64,000 nt of DNA from Jiella pelagia (GTDB taxonomy: Bacteria; Pseudomonadota; Alphaproteobacteria; Rhizobiales; Rhizobiaceae), in NCBI RefSeq assembly GCF_026898155.1, contig NZ_CP114029.1, positions 2,770,001 to 2,834,000 of the forward strand, read 5' to 3'. Below the pieces are notes generated by a model, which was not told the DNA's origin, did not search any database, and was given only the letters and a program-made list of their open reading frames with translations. The position numbers and the translations under genes were made by a program. Position 1 is the first letter of the stretch. Every line of letters begins with the position of its first letter. Shown here in pieces: positions 36,332 to 45,655 of this stretch.

Positions 36332-37247
36332 TCACCCCGTCCCGTAATCCCCCTTCACGCTCGCCAATCCCTCCCGATAGGTCGGATAGCGGAACGTATA
36401 GCCCGCGTCCTTGATCTTCCTGTTCGAGACCCGCTTGTTCTCGCCATAGAAGCTGCGGGCCATGGCCGAGAGCCTCCGCCATGGCGAAGTCCGTCTCCTC
36501 CGGAGGCTCGGCGCCGACCATTTCGGCGGCGGCGAGCACCACGTCCTGGGGCGGGGCGGGCTCGTCGTCTGTGACGTTGAAGATCCCGCCGAGGCGCTTT
36601 TCGGCCAGAAGCTTCGTGGCGCCTGCGATGTCGTCCACATGGATGCGGTTGAACACCTGGCCGGGCTTGACCAGGCGTTTGGCCGTGCCGTTCTTCAGAC
36701 TGACGAAGTTGTTGCGGTCGGGGCCGTAGATGCCGGACAGGCGGATGATTGCGACGGGCACGCCGCGCGTCCTGCCGAGTTCGAGCCAGGCATTTTCCGC
36801 CGCGACGCGGGCCTTCGATCGCTCCGAGCGTGGCCTCAGTTCCGATTCCTCGTCGACCCACTCGCCGTCGTGGTCGCCATAGACGCCCACGGTCGACAGA
36901 TAGCCGATCCATTCGAGGTTGCGGCTGCCATGGGCGATTTCGTCGAAATACCAGCGCAGGACCGGATCGCCGGCCCGCGCATTGGCACCGCCGACGCTGG
37001 CGCCTGCCGGCGCCTTGTGGCCGGGCGGCGCCGAAACCAGGAGATGGGTGGCGCGGTAGAGCGCCCCCGCTATCCCGTCGGCCGGCCGATCGCCGGAAAA
37101 GACCAGCGGCTTCACGCCGCGGCTGGCGACGGCGATCGCCTTGTCCTTGGTGCGGACGGTCACGCCCTCGACCGTCACCGTCTCGCGGTCGAGGCCATCG
37201 ACGAAATGCGAGGCGGAATAGCCATAGCCGAAGACGAAGAGATGCAT
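36332..37247 (-). CDS. NAD-dependent epimerase/dehydratase-like protein (YeeZ-like; one-base insertion at 36470-36476)
   Basis: From ATG 37247 the protein starts MHLFVFGYGYSASHFVDGLD, an atypical Rossmann loop (GYGYSA) shared by the YeeZ group. YLSTVGVYGDHDGEWVDE holds the Thr/Tyr active-site region, followed by IIRLSGIYGPDRN and VFNRIHVDDIAGAT. GAGCCTC 36470-36476 breaks the frame; with GAGCTC it continues DFAMAELSAMARSFYGENKR and ends YREGLASVKGDYGTG, 304 residues in all, the normal size. The substrate is unknown. Confidence 0.84.
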
Positions 37248-37315
37248 AGCGTGCACTTTACCAGTTGCCGATGACACGTCGGAGAGGTGGCCTCGCCGTT
37301 TCGGGGTCGTCCCGG

Positions 37316-37708
37316 TCACTCGAACCTTTGCCCGGCGAGGACGAAATCCTCAACCTCCAGCCGGCCGATCCTGAGGCGGCCGATCTCGGCCTCGCCGATC
37401 CTGACCCGGCCGACGGAGAGGCGGCCGATGGCGAAGGCGCCGACCGCGACGACTCCGATGGCCAGCGCGCCGACCGCCAATGAGCCGACCGCTGCCGCCC
37501 CGATTGCTCCCGCCCCGAGCGCGCCGACACCCGTCGCGCCGGCGCCCAACACTCCGGCACCCATCGCCCCAGCACCGAGGGCGGCGCTTCCGGCGGCGTG
37601 GTCCGGCTGCGGCAGGAAGGCGCCGTTGCGAAGATGCAGGAGCGCCCGGCGAACCTTCGCCTCCGGCTTGTCGCCATGGCGGTCAAGCGACCTGCCCGGC
37701 TCGCTCAT
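37316..37708 (-). CDS. Hypothetical protein made of glycine-led pentapeptide repeats
   Basis: I start at ATG 37708 (about 130 residues). After a charged N-terminal 35 residues (RSLDRHGDKPEAKVRRALLH), the rest is about fifteen consecutive five-residue units of form G-x-x-x-[IVL], for example GALAI GVVAV GAFAI, then GRLSV GRVRI GEAEI and GRLRI. Early units carry small residues only; later ones alternate charged side chains. The strict period resembles a pentapeptide-repeat right-handed beta helix with a Gly-containing register rather than the A(D/N)Lxx consensus. It lies between the YeeZ-like gene and queG on the same strand. The start codon and function are uncertain. Confidence 0.6.
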   Translation of the reverse strand: MSEPGRSLDRHGDKPEAKVRRALLHLRNGAFLPQPDHAAGSAALGAGAMGAGVLGAGATGVGALGAGAIGAAAVGSLAVGALAIGVVAVGAFAIGRLSVGRVRIGEAEIGRLRIGRLEVEDFVLAGQRFE

Positions 37709-37724
37709 TGCGCCGGCCGGCGGC

Positions 37725-38883
37725 TCATTCTGCGCTTGTCTCCAGGGCATGCCACTCGCTCCGCACCGTCTCGTCCCTCTCACTATCAAGCGCGGCGGGG
37801 CGAAGCCGCAAGGCCTTCTTCGGATCGAGCCGAAAAACCGCCCAGACCGCCATCGCGCGAACCAGCGGCGCTTCGTCGTCCAGGCGGCGCTCGACCTCCG
37901 GCAGGAGCGCCGCAAGGCCGGAGTTTCCGGCCGCGATCAGGCAGTTCGAGACGAATTTGGCGCGGCCGATCCGCTTGATCGGCGAGCCGGAAAACAGCGC
38001 GCGGAAGGCTGCGTCGTCGAGGGCGAGGAGGTCTTCGAGCTTCGGCGCCTTGAGGTCGTCGCGGGCGATCAGCTTGGCCTCGCTCGCGGCTTGCGCGAAC
38101 TTGTTCCATGGGCAGACGGCGAGGCAGTCGTCGCAGCCATAGATGCGGTTGCCCATCGCCGCCCGGAATTGGCGCGGGATCACCGCCCTGGTCTCGATGG
38201 TGAGGTAGGAGATGCAGCGACGTGCATCGAGCTGGTAGGGCGCCGGAAAGGCGTCGGTCGGGCAGGCGTCGAGGCAGGCCCGGCAGGAGCCGCAGCGATC
38301 GCGGCCGGGCTCGTCCGGTTCGAGGGCAAGCGTCGTGAAGATCGAGCCGAGGAACAGCCAGGAGCCGAAGTCGCGCGACAAAAGATTGGTGTGCTTGCCC
38401 TGCCAGCCGAGACCGGCGAGCCTCGCCCAGCGGCTTTTCCATCACGGGCGCCGTATCGACGAAGACCTTGGCGTCGTGTTCGCCGAGCCCGGCCTCCCGC
38501 GCGCGGGCGACCAGCCGGCCGGCGAGTTCCTTCAGCTTGCCCTTGACGACGTCGTGGTAGTCCCGGTGCCGGGCATAGACCGAGATCGCTCCGAGGTCGG
38601 GGCGCTTCAGGATCGACAGAGGGTCCTCGTCCGGACCGTAATTCATGGCCAGAACGACGATCGACTGGACATCCGGCCACAGATCCTTCGGCGAACGCCG
38701 GCGATCGAGGGTTTCGGGCATCCAGCCCATGGTGCCGTGGCGGCCCTCGGCGACGAATTCCGTCAGCCGCTCGCCGGCAAGGACATTGCCCGCGGCATCT
38801 GACACCCCCGTGGCGCAAAACCCGAGCCGGCGGGCATCGGCTTCGACGAAGGACTTCAACGAGGCGAGGGCGGGACGGGACAT
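37725..38883 (-). CDS. queG: Epoxyqueuosine reductase (one-base insertion at 38418-38424)
   Basis: This cytoplasmic cobalamin and Fe-S enzyme performs the last step of queuosine synthesis on tRNA, reducing epoxyqueuosine. GAGCCTC (plus strand) at 38418-38424 splits the frame. Restoring GAGCTC gives [19 protein letters not shown], the family's most conserved stretch, and a 385-residue protein. Two ferredoxin-like clusters are [12 protein letters not shown] and [11 protein letters not shown]-terminal HEAT-like repeat is visible near [20 protein letters not shown]. As a conserved gene, it is strong evidence that the frame break is not real. Confidence 0.92.
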
Positions 38884-38979
38884 GGGCCGGATATGACTGC
38901 CGGCCCCGCGTGCCGCAAGGTCCGCGGACGCCGGAGCGGCTGGAGGGCGCAGCAGGAGCCTTTCAGCGCCTATCTGCTC

Positions 38980-39444
38980 TCAACGCCCGTCCCACGCCGC
39001 AAAGGCCTGCAGCAGAGACCCGAACTCATCCGGCGGCGGAAATTTCGGAAACCCCTTCGGCGCGCCGGTCTCGGCGAAGGGCAGCTTCTCGTCCGTCCAT
39101 GTCTCGATGAAGGGCGCGATGTCGCTGGTATCGTCCAGCATCGACGCTCGCAGATTGACGAAACCGGCGATCCGTTGCGGCTTCGAAAACACCCAGGTGA
39201 AACAGGACGGGCAGAAGAAATGCTTCACGTCTTCGCCCTTGAGGCCGCCGAGAACCGGCTCGCCGGAGGTGACGCGGAAGCCATCTTCCGGCACCATCAT
39301 CGTCAGCGAATAGGCGCTCGACGCCATCTTCTGGCAGCCGCGGCAGTGGCAGGCTGCCGTCAACATCGGCGCCGTCGTCATCTCAAGAGCGAGTTTCCCA
39401 CAGCGGCAGCTGGCCTTGCGCGGCAGTTTCCAATCCCGTGCCAT
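38980..39444 (-). CDS. GFA/CENP-V family zinc-binding protein
   Basis: A 154-residue protein of the glutathione-dependent formaldehyde-activating enzyme fold. Zinc-binding cysteines are in [11 protein letters not shown] (about 12-22), [10 protein letters not shown] and [14 protein letters not shown]. The family binds zinc in a beta-tent fold, and most members have no proven activity. It is followed leftward by queG in the opposite direction of no evident functional link, and the aldo/keto reductase lies upstream. Confidence 0.82.
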   Translation of the reverse strand: MARDWKLPRKASCRCGKLALEMTTAPMLTAACHCRGCQKMASSAYSLTMMVPEDGFRVTSGEPVLGGLKGEDVKHFFCPSCFTWVFSKPQRIAGFVNLRASMLDDTSDIAPFIETWTDEKLPFAETGAPKGFPKFPPPDEFGSLLQAFAAWDGR

Positions 39445-39510
39445 CGTTCCCTCCGATCTGCAGCGACGCGGACGTCGCCTGACGTCCGCGTCGTTCTTCG
39501 GCTGCCGAGC

Positions 39511-40498
39511 TTACCGCCCGGTCATCGCCATCTGGTCCGGTCGATAGCGCGCGCCGGCGACATTGGCCAGCTTCTCGCCGATCTCCGTCCGTTCCGCCTC
39601 GGTGAGGGCGATGTCGGCGGCTGCCGCATTCTCCTCCAGATGCTTGATTTTTCGCGCACCCGGGATCGGCACGACGAAGTCCTTGCGCGACAGGAGCCAG
39701 GCGAGTGCCAGCTGCGCCGCCGTCACGCCTCTGGCTTCGGCGAGACCTTTCAGCGTCTCGACGAGCGCGGCGTTGGCGGCCATCGCTTCGGCCTGGAAGC
39801 GCGGCAGGTTCCTGCGAAAATCGCCTTCGGATAGCTGGTCGGGGCTGGTCAGCCCGCCGGTCAGCTGGCCGCGGCCGAGGGGCGAGTAGGGGACCAGCGA
39901 GATGCCGAGGCTCCTCGCAGAGCGGGATGATCGTCTCTTCCGGATCGCGGGTGAAGAGCGAATACTCGTTCTGCAGCGCAGCGATCGGATGGATGGCATG
40001 GGCCCGCCGGATGGTCTCCGGCCCCGCCTCGGAGAGGCCGAGGGCGCGCACCTTGCCGGCCGCTACCAATTCGGCCATGGCGCCGACGGTCTCCTCGATG
40101 GGAACGTCGGGGTCGACCCGGTGCTGGTAGAACAGGTCGATCGTCTCGATGCCGAGCCGCTTCAGCGATGCCTCGCACACCGCCTTGACGTTCTCCGGGC
40201 GGGAGTCGGTGCCGCCCATCGGGTTGGCGCCGGGCTCCGTCGAGATCGCGAAGCCGAACTTCGTCGCCACGACCACCTGGTCACGGCGGCCCTTCAGCGC
40301 CTTGCCCACCAGTTCTTCGTTGGTGAACGGCCCGTAGACTTCGGCCGTGTCCCAGAAGGTGACGCCGATCTCGACGGCGCGGTGGAGGGTCTTGATCGAT
40401 TCGGCCTCGTCCTGGCCGCCATAGGCATGGCTCATCCCCATGCAGCCGAGGCCGATTGCCGAGACGGTGAGATCGGAGCCGAGCTTTCGCTGATGCAT
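39511..40498 (-). CDS. Aldo/keto reductase (one-base insertion at 39907-39913)
   Basis: From ATG 40498 the protein starts [20 protein letters not shown]. Catalytic residues are Asp and Tyr in [18 protein letters not shown], Lys in VVVATKFGF and His in [17 protein letters not shown] 39907-39913 breaks the frame. With GAGCTC the sequence continues [20 protein letters not shown] and ends [12 protein letters not shown], 328 residues, typical of the YakC/AKR13-like group. It uses NADPH to reduce carbonyls. A LysR gene is divergent and may regulate it. Confidence 0.88.
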
Positions 40499-40599
40499 CG
40501 TCTTGTCCTTTTCGCTGATGCGATGCTTGGCAAGATGGTCTGCATCGGCATCGGGAGTAGCCCGTCGCGCTTTCACAGGCTGTTCGATATGGTTCACCA

Positions 40600-41484
40600 A
40601 TGGATCGTTCGCTGCTGTCTCCGCTCTCACTGTTCGCCACCGTTTCGCGGCTCCGCTCCTTCCGGGCCGCCAGTCGGGAAAGCGGCCTGACGCCGTCGGC
40701 CGTCAGCCATGCGATCTCGTCACTGGAGATCTCGCTCGGCGTTCGTCTGTTGCAACGAACGACACGGTCGGTCTCGCCGACCCCGGAAGGCGAGGCGCTG
40801 CTGGAGCGGCTGGCGCCGGCTCTGGCGGAAATCTCCGAAGCGGTCGTTGCGGCCGGCGCCGGCGTCGGCGAGCCGGCAGGGACGCTGAAGGTCAATCTCT
40901 CGCGATCGGCCTTCGAGATCGTCGTCATGCCGAAGCTCGCCGCGTTCCGCGCGTCCCATCCTCACGTCTCCCTCGATCTCACCCTCGACGACGGCCTTGC
41001 CGACGTCGCCTCGAAGGGATTCGATGCAGGGATCAGGTTGCGGGAAGCGATCGAGCGGGACATGATCCGCGTTCCGGCCGGGCCGCCTCTGTCCCTCGCG
41101 GTCGTCGCCAGCCCGGATTATCTGGCAGCGAGCGGGACGCCGCTGACGCCTCGCGATCTGGCCGGACATGCCGGGATCGTGCGCCGCTTCGACACCGGCG
41201 AAATCTACCGCTGGGAGTTCGAAGCCGATGGCCGGCCAGCGGTTGCGCTGCCGAAGCCGGTGATGGCCGTCAACGACACCAGGGCCGGGATCGACGCGGC
41301 CCTTTCCGGTCTGGGAATCGCCGTTGCGATGCTGCCGCAGGTCGCTTCGCTGATCGCGGAGGGCCGGCTGGTGCACCTGCTCGCGGACTATTCCCCGCAG
41401 TTCGAAGGCTTCGGCATCTATTATCCCTCGCGCCGCCAGCTGCGCCCGGCGCTCAGGGCCTTCGTCGACCATTTCCGCAGCTGA
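40600..41484 (+). CDS. LysR-family transcriptional regulator
   Basis: This 294-residue regulator has an N-terminal winged helix-turn-helix ([20 protein letters not shown], then [14 protein letters not shown], about 9-42) and a LysR substrate-binding domain ([20 protein letters not shown], then [14 protein letters not shown]). This subgroup (PecT/DsdC-like, no oxidised cysteine evident) often regulates the divergent oxidoreductase gene, here the aldo/keto reductase about 100 bases away. Confidence 0.88.
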   Translation: MDRSLLSPLSLFATVSRLRSFRAASRESGLTPSAVSHAISSLEISLGVRLLQRTTRSVSPTPEGEALLERLAPALAEISEAVVAAGAGVGEPAGTLKVNLSRSAFEIVVMPKLAAFRASHPHVSLDLTLDDGLADVASKGFDAGIRLREAIERDMIRVPAGPPLSLAVVASPDYLAASGTPLTPRDLAGHAGIVRRFDTGEIYRWEFEADGRPAVALPKPVMAVNDTRAGIDAALSGLGIAVAMLPQVASLIAEGRLVHLLADYSPQFEGFGIYYPSRRQLRPALRAFVDHFRS

Positions 41485-41512
41485 TGCCCGGAGGCCATGG
41501 GATCGCCGTCGC

Positions 41513-42205
41513 TCAAAAGTCGAGTTCGGCGTAGTTCAATGAGGGCGGCAAGCCGCGCACCCGCTCGGTCAGGAGCACGCGGAAGGAGGGGCGGGATTTC
41601 ATCCGCATGTACCAGTCCTTGGCCTGCGGTTCGGAATCCCAGGGTACCTCGCCGATATAGTCGAGCGTCGACAGCGTCGCCGCCGCCGCCATGTCGGCAT
41701 AAGTGAGCTTCGCCCCGGCGAGCCAGTCGCGCGATTCCACCAGCCAGCCGAGATAGCGCAGATGATGCTTCAGATTGGCGCGCGCCGCGCGGATCGCCGA
41801 GGCGTCGGGCGCGCCGCCGCCGTCCTCCTGGCGCATCTCCAGCTTGAACACCCGCTCGCGGATCAGATAACGGGTGACCTCGCTCTCCATCTTCTTCAGG
41901 AACCAATCGGTCAGGCGCCGCGCCTCGGCGCGCTCCAGCGGCTTTTCCGACATCAGCCGCTTGTCGCGCTGAAAGGCGCCTCTGGTCTCGTCGAGATATT
42001 CCCCCGCGACGATGCCGCCGACGATCGGCGGGCCGTTGTCCTCGACCAGCACCGGCAGGGTGGCGGCCGGATTGAGCATCAGGAATTCGCGGCGTCGCTC
42101 CCAGGGGCGTTCCTCCACCAGTTCGCAGCGCTCGCCATATTCGGCAAGGACCAGCCGAACGAAGCGGGAGGCGGCTGACATGGGATGGTGGTGCAGTTTC
42201 AACAT
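41513..42205 (-). CDS. Glutathione S-transferase family protein
   Basis: The 230-residue cytosolic protein has an N-terminal thioredoxin-like domain (LKLHHHPMSAASRFVRLVLA, then LNPAATLPVLVEDNGPPIVG with the cis-Pro) and an all-helical C-terminal domain (YADMAAAATLSTLDYIGEVP). The conserved cis-Pro before V and the ALTxL-like region fit the beta-like bacterial class. It converges on the LysR gene. The substrate is unknown. Confidence 0.85.
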   Translation of the reverse strand: MLKLHHHPMSAASRFVRLVLAEYGERCELVEERPWERRREFLMLNPAATLPVLVEDNGPPIVGGIVAGEYLDETRGAFQRDKRLMSEKPLERAEARRLTDWFLKKMESEVTRYLIRERVFKLEMRQEDGGGAPDASAIRAARANLKHHLRYLGWLVESRDWLAGAKLTYADMAAAATLSTLDYIGEVPWDSEPQAKDWYMRMKSRPSFRVLLTERVRGLPPSLNYAELDF

Positions 42206-42682
42206 TTCGCCTGGAATCGGGTTCTGAGCGGCAGCAGGACGGGCACCGACCGGTTGACGATGCCCGATCCACCACCCGCAAGGGCCGCAGCCGGGGCATT
42301 ACCGCAATCTTCACACAAATTCGTCAACAGATTGGAAAGGCCGGGTTTTCGGGGAAGTCGCGGCAGCGGGGTACTGCCTCGGTCGATGGGTCACGAATGC
42401 GCGAGGCGAAGGCTTTGTTCCCGATCGGACCCCCGCGACGTCAGCCCCGCGCCAGATCGAGAGCCCAGAGAGCGGGCGATGGATCGGGCCTGACGGCACA
42501 ATGCGCCGCAATTCTGCCGGACATGTCGGGCCGTACATCGCCGGAATCATAAGGCCCGCCAGTCTGAAGAGGGCATCGACAGATGCCTGACACCAGGAGG
42601 CGTTAACGATGATTCTCGGTTCGTCGTGGTCGACGGCCGGACGCATCGGCGTCCCTGCCCGTTGGTATGAGGGAGATCGGAC
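42206..42682. other. Divergent intergenic region upstream of uppP
   Basis: This 477-base gap carries the promoters of the GST gene and uppP. I see no plausible coding sequence or hairpin. GGGAG (within 42671-42676) about eight bases before TTG 42683 is the uppP ribosome binding site. Confidence 0.45.
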
Positions 42683-43627
42683 TTGGATCTTGGAGCCTAT
42701 GTCGACGCGGCACTCCTCGGCATCGTCGAGGGTCTCACCGAGTTCATTCCCGTCTCGTCGACCGGGCACATCCTGCTGCTCGGCCATTTCCTCGGGTTTC
42801 ATTCCACCGCCCGCACCTTCGAGATCGTCATCCAGCTGGGGGCGATCCTCGCCATCCTGCTGGTTTATTTCGCCAAGCTCTGGCAGCTCTTCGTCACCCT
42901 GCCGACCAGCCCTCGCAGCCGGCATTTCGTCCTCGGCATCCTGCTCGCCTTTTTGCCGGCGGCGGTCGTCGGCGTCATCGCCCACGACTTCATCAAGCAC
43001 GTCCTGTTCGAGACACCGATGGTGATCTGCATCGCCCTCGTCGTCGGCGGCATCCTGCTCCTCGTCATCGACAAGCTGCCGCGCAAGGTGCGCTACGACG
43101 ACGTGATGGACTATCCGTTGTCGCTGTGCCTGGCCATCGGCGTCTTCCAGTGCCTCGCCATGGTTCCCGGCACGTCGCGCTCGGGCGCCACCATCGCCGG
43201 GTCGCTGCTGATGGGCACCGACAAGCGCTCGGCCGCCGAATTCTCCTTCTTCCTGGCGATGCCGACCATGGCCGGTGCCGTCGCCTACGACGTCTTCAAG
43301 AACCGGGATGTGCTCTCGATGGATGATGCCGGCCTGATCGCCGTCGGCTTCGTCCTCGCCTTCGTCTCGGCATTGTTCGTCGTCCGCTCGCTGCTCGACT
43401 TCGTTTCCCGCCACGGCTTTGCGCCCTTTGCCTGGTGGCGCATCGCCGTCGGCTCGCTCGGCATGGTGCTTCTCCTGACCGTCGCGCCGGCGGCCGATGC
43501 GGGGCGGCCCGCCCCCGTCCAGCTGGACGGCTCGCTCAGCGTCGAGGACGTGATCGGCGAGGAGGGCGGCCTGCCCGAAGACCACGCCGCGGCGGGCAAG
43601 AGTTCGCGCGTTACCAGAGCCCAGTGA
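42683..43627 (+). CDS. uppP: Undecaprenyl-diphosphatase
   Basis: This inner-membrane enzyme recycles undecaprenyl diphosphate to the monophosphate carrier for peptidoglycan and other envelope polymers. It starts at TTG 42683 with GGGAG before it. The two active-site motifs are [15 protein letters not shown] (about 16-30) and [12 protein letters not shown] (about 160-171). Multiple hydrophobic spans are present. At 314 residues it is longer than the usual 265-280 because of a hydrophilic C-terminal tail of about 40 residues ([20 protein letters not shown]), which is unusual. It ends overlapping a convergent TauE/SafE gene. Confidence 0.93.
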   Translation: MDLGAYVDAALLGIVEGLTEFIPVSSTGHILLLGHFLGFHSTARTFEIVIQLGAILAILLVYFAKLWQLFVTLPTSPRSRHFVLGILLAFLPAAVVGVIAHDFIKHVLFETPMVICIALVVGGILLLVIDKLPRKVRYDDVMDYPLSLCLAIGVFQCLAMVPGTSRSGATIAGSLLMGTDKRSAAEFSFFLAMPTMAGAVAYDVFKNRDVLSMDDAGLIAVGFVLAFVSALFVVRSLLDFVSRHGFAPFAWWRIAVGSLGMVLLLTVAPAADAGRPAPVQLDGSLSVEDVIGEEGGLPEDHAAAGKSSRVTRAQ

Positions 43628-44369
43628 TTCCCCGGCGGATCAGGTCGACGGCGAGGACGGCGAGCAGCGCCTTCAGGACGGTGCGGAAGATCCGCTCGTC
43701 GAGGCGCTTCAGAAGGTGGGTTCCCGCCAGCGTCCCGGCAAAGCCCGCGACGACGAGAAGACCGATCAGCGCGGCATAGGCCGACAGGGCGACGCCGAGG
43801 GCGAAGAAGGCGACGACCTTCAAGGCATGCTGGATGGCGGTGATCGCGGCGAGCGTCGCGACCAGCGACCTGCGGTCGGCGAAGATCTTGGCAAACATCG
43901 CGACGTTGATCGGCCCGGTGGCGCCGACGAACATCGACAGGAATGTCGTGGCAAGGCCGGTGAGCCCGAGGCCGAACGGCCCGATCGCGGCAAGCTGCGG
44001 CAGCCTGGCGAAGGTGACGATCAGGAGAAAGCCGCCCAGCGTCAGGTGGAGAACCGCCTCGGGCAGGGCGACGACGAAGCGGGCACCGATCGCCGCCCCG
44101 ATCACCGCACCGACGAAGAACGGCGCGATCATCCACCATTCGACGGCCCGGCGCTGGACCATCACCCGGCCGAAATTCGAGGCGAACTGGACGATGCCGT
44201 GGACCGGGACGAGCACCTGGACCGGCAGGAACAGGCTCAGGATCGCCAGCAGCGTCACCCCGCCGCCGAGCGCGAAGGCTGCCGTCAGCGCCGAGGTGAA
44301 GAAGCTGACGACGGCAAGGAAGACCGCGGCGCCGGGCGACAGGCCCTCGGGAAGCAGCGCCGCCGTCAT
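43611..44369 (-). CDS. TauE/SafE family membrane protein (putative sulfite/organosulfonate exporter)
   Basis: The 252-residue inner-membrane protein has about eight hydrophobic spans and the two-repeat TauE architecture: [20 protein letters not shown] near residue 36 and [20 protein letters not shown] in the second half. The family is proposed to move sulfite or sulfonates, but substrates are rarely proven. It overlaps the 3' end of uppP by 17 bases on the opposite strand. Confidence 0.85.
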   Translation of the reverse strand: MTAALLPEGLSPGAAVFLAVVSFFTSALTAAFALGGGVTLLAILSLFLPVQVLVPVHGIVQFASNFGRVMVQRRAVEWWMIAPFFVGAVIGAAIGARFVVALPEAVLHLTLGGFLLIVTFARLPQLAAIGPFGLGLTGLATTFLSMFVGATGPINVAMFAKIFADRRSLVATLAAITAIQHALKVVAFFALGVALSAYAALIGLLVVAGFAGTLAGTHLLKRLDERIFRTVLKALLAVLAVDLIRRGITGLW

Positions 44370-44398
44370 CGCCGCGTCATGCTTTGATCACGCGCGGA

Positions 44399-45407
44399 TC
44401 AGGCGACCCCGTCCTGGTTTTCGGCGTCGAGACCGCCGGCCTGAGGCTGCGGCTTGGTGAACTGGCCCTGCGGGCGGAAGCGGATGAGATAGGTCGGCAG
44501 GATGGCATCGAGCGTGCGTGGCATCCGCTCGAAGGCCTCGAGCGTCCGGCCCTCGGCCTTGGCCGCGTCGGACACGACGTTGTCGGATTTCAGCAGCTTC
44601 ACCTGATCCTCGGTGATCGGCGCGCCGGGCAGGAAGCGCATCAGCCCGGCCATGGTGGAGGCGGCACCGAAGGGAATGGTGACGAAACGGCGCTTGCGGC
44701 CGACGACACGCAGCATCTCCTCCATCATTTCCCGGAATGTGAGGATTTCCGGCCCCCCGAGGCTCGTAGATGCGGCCGTTCGGCACCTTGCCGTCGACGG
44801 TGTCGGCGACGGCCTCGGCGACGTCGCCGACGAACACCGGCTGGTAGCGCGTCTTGCCGCCGCCGATCAGCGGCAGGAAAGGCGAGAACCGCGACATGTC
44901 GGCAAAGCGGTTGAAGAACTGGTCCTCGGCGCCGAAGACGATCGATGGCCTGAGGATCGTCGCGTCGGGGATCGCGTCGAAGACGGCGGCCTCTCCGGCG
45001 GCCTTCGAGCGGCCGTAGCCCGATTCGGAATGGGGGTCGGCGCCGATCGCCGAGATCTGGGTCATGCCGGCGCCGACGCCGCGGGCGGCCTCGGCCACCG
45101 CCCGGGCACCGGAATTCTGCACGGCATCGAAGCTCTGGCGCCCGCTCTCGGCGAGAATGCCGACGAGGTTGACGACGTAATCAGCATTTTCCACCGCCCG
45201 GTCGACCGACCAGGGATAGCGCAGATTGGCCTGGATCGGCAGGATCTGGCCCATATTGCCGGCGATCTGCAGGTGATAGGCGAGGTCCGGCCGGCGGCAG
45301 GCGACGCGCACGCGATGTCCCCGGCGGCAGAGCGCCCGCGCGACATAGCGCCCGAGAAAGCCGGATCCGCCGAACAGAACAACCGTCTTCTTCAAACCGA
45401 TCGTCAT
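44399..45407 (-). CDS. Complex I NDUFA9-like NAD(P)-binding protein (one-base insertion at 44759-44765)
   Basis: From ATG 45407 the protein starts MTIGLKKTVVLFGGSGFLGR, an atypical-SDR Rossmann motif GGSGFLG. It continues RPDLAYHLQIAGNMGQILPI and YVVNLVGILAESGRQSFDAV. GAGGCTC 44759-44765 breaks the frame; with GAGCTC it reads GRIYELGGPEILTFREMMEE and gives 335 residues. This is the NDUFA9/39-kDa-like family conserved in alphaproteobacteria, thought to help respiratory complex I assembly or stability. No complex I genes are nearby. Confidence 0.87.
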
Positions 45408-45655
45408 CCAATCCGCTCCTTGATCCCTGCCGCGGGCACGCCTCGCGCAGGCGAAAACTTGCGCCAGCAGATCGCCGGTGGCTCCCGCCGACCGCTGGCC
45501 GTCCGGGCCTTGCCGACCGGGCCGGCGCGCCGCTTCGCACATTCGCCTGCGCTCATAACCTTTTCACCTCGTAACGTGAAGGCGGAATTCAGTGTTGCGA
45601 AAGCCCATGTGGAACGGGATGTTGGGTGATCGGGCGCTTTCGTCGGCGTTGCCTG

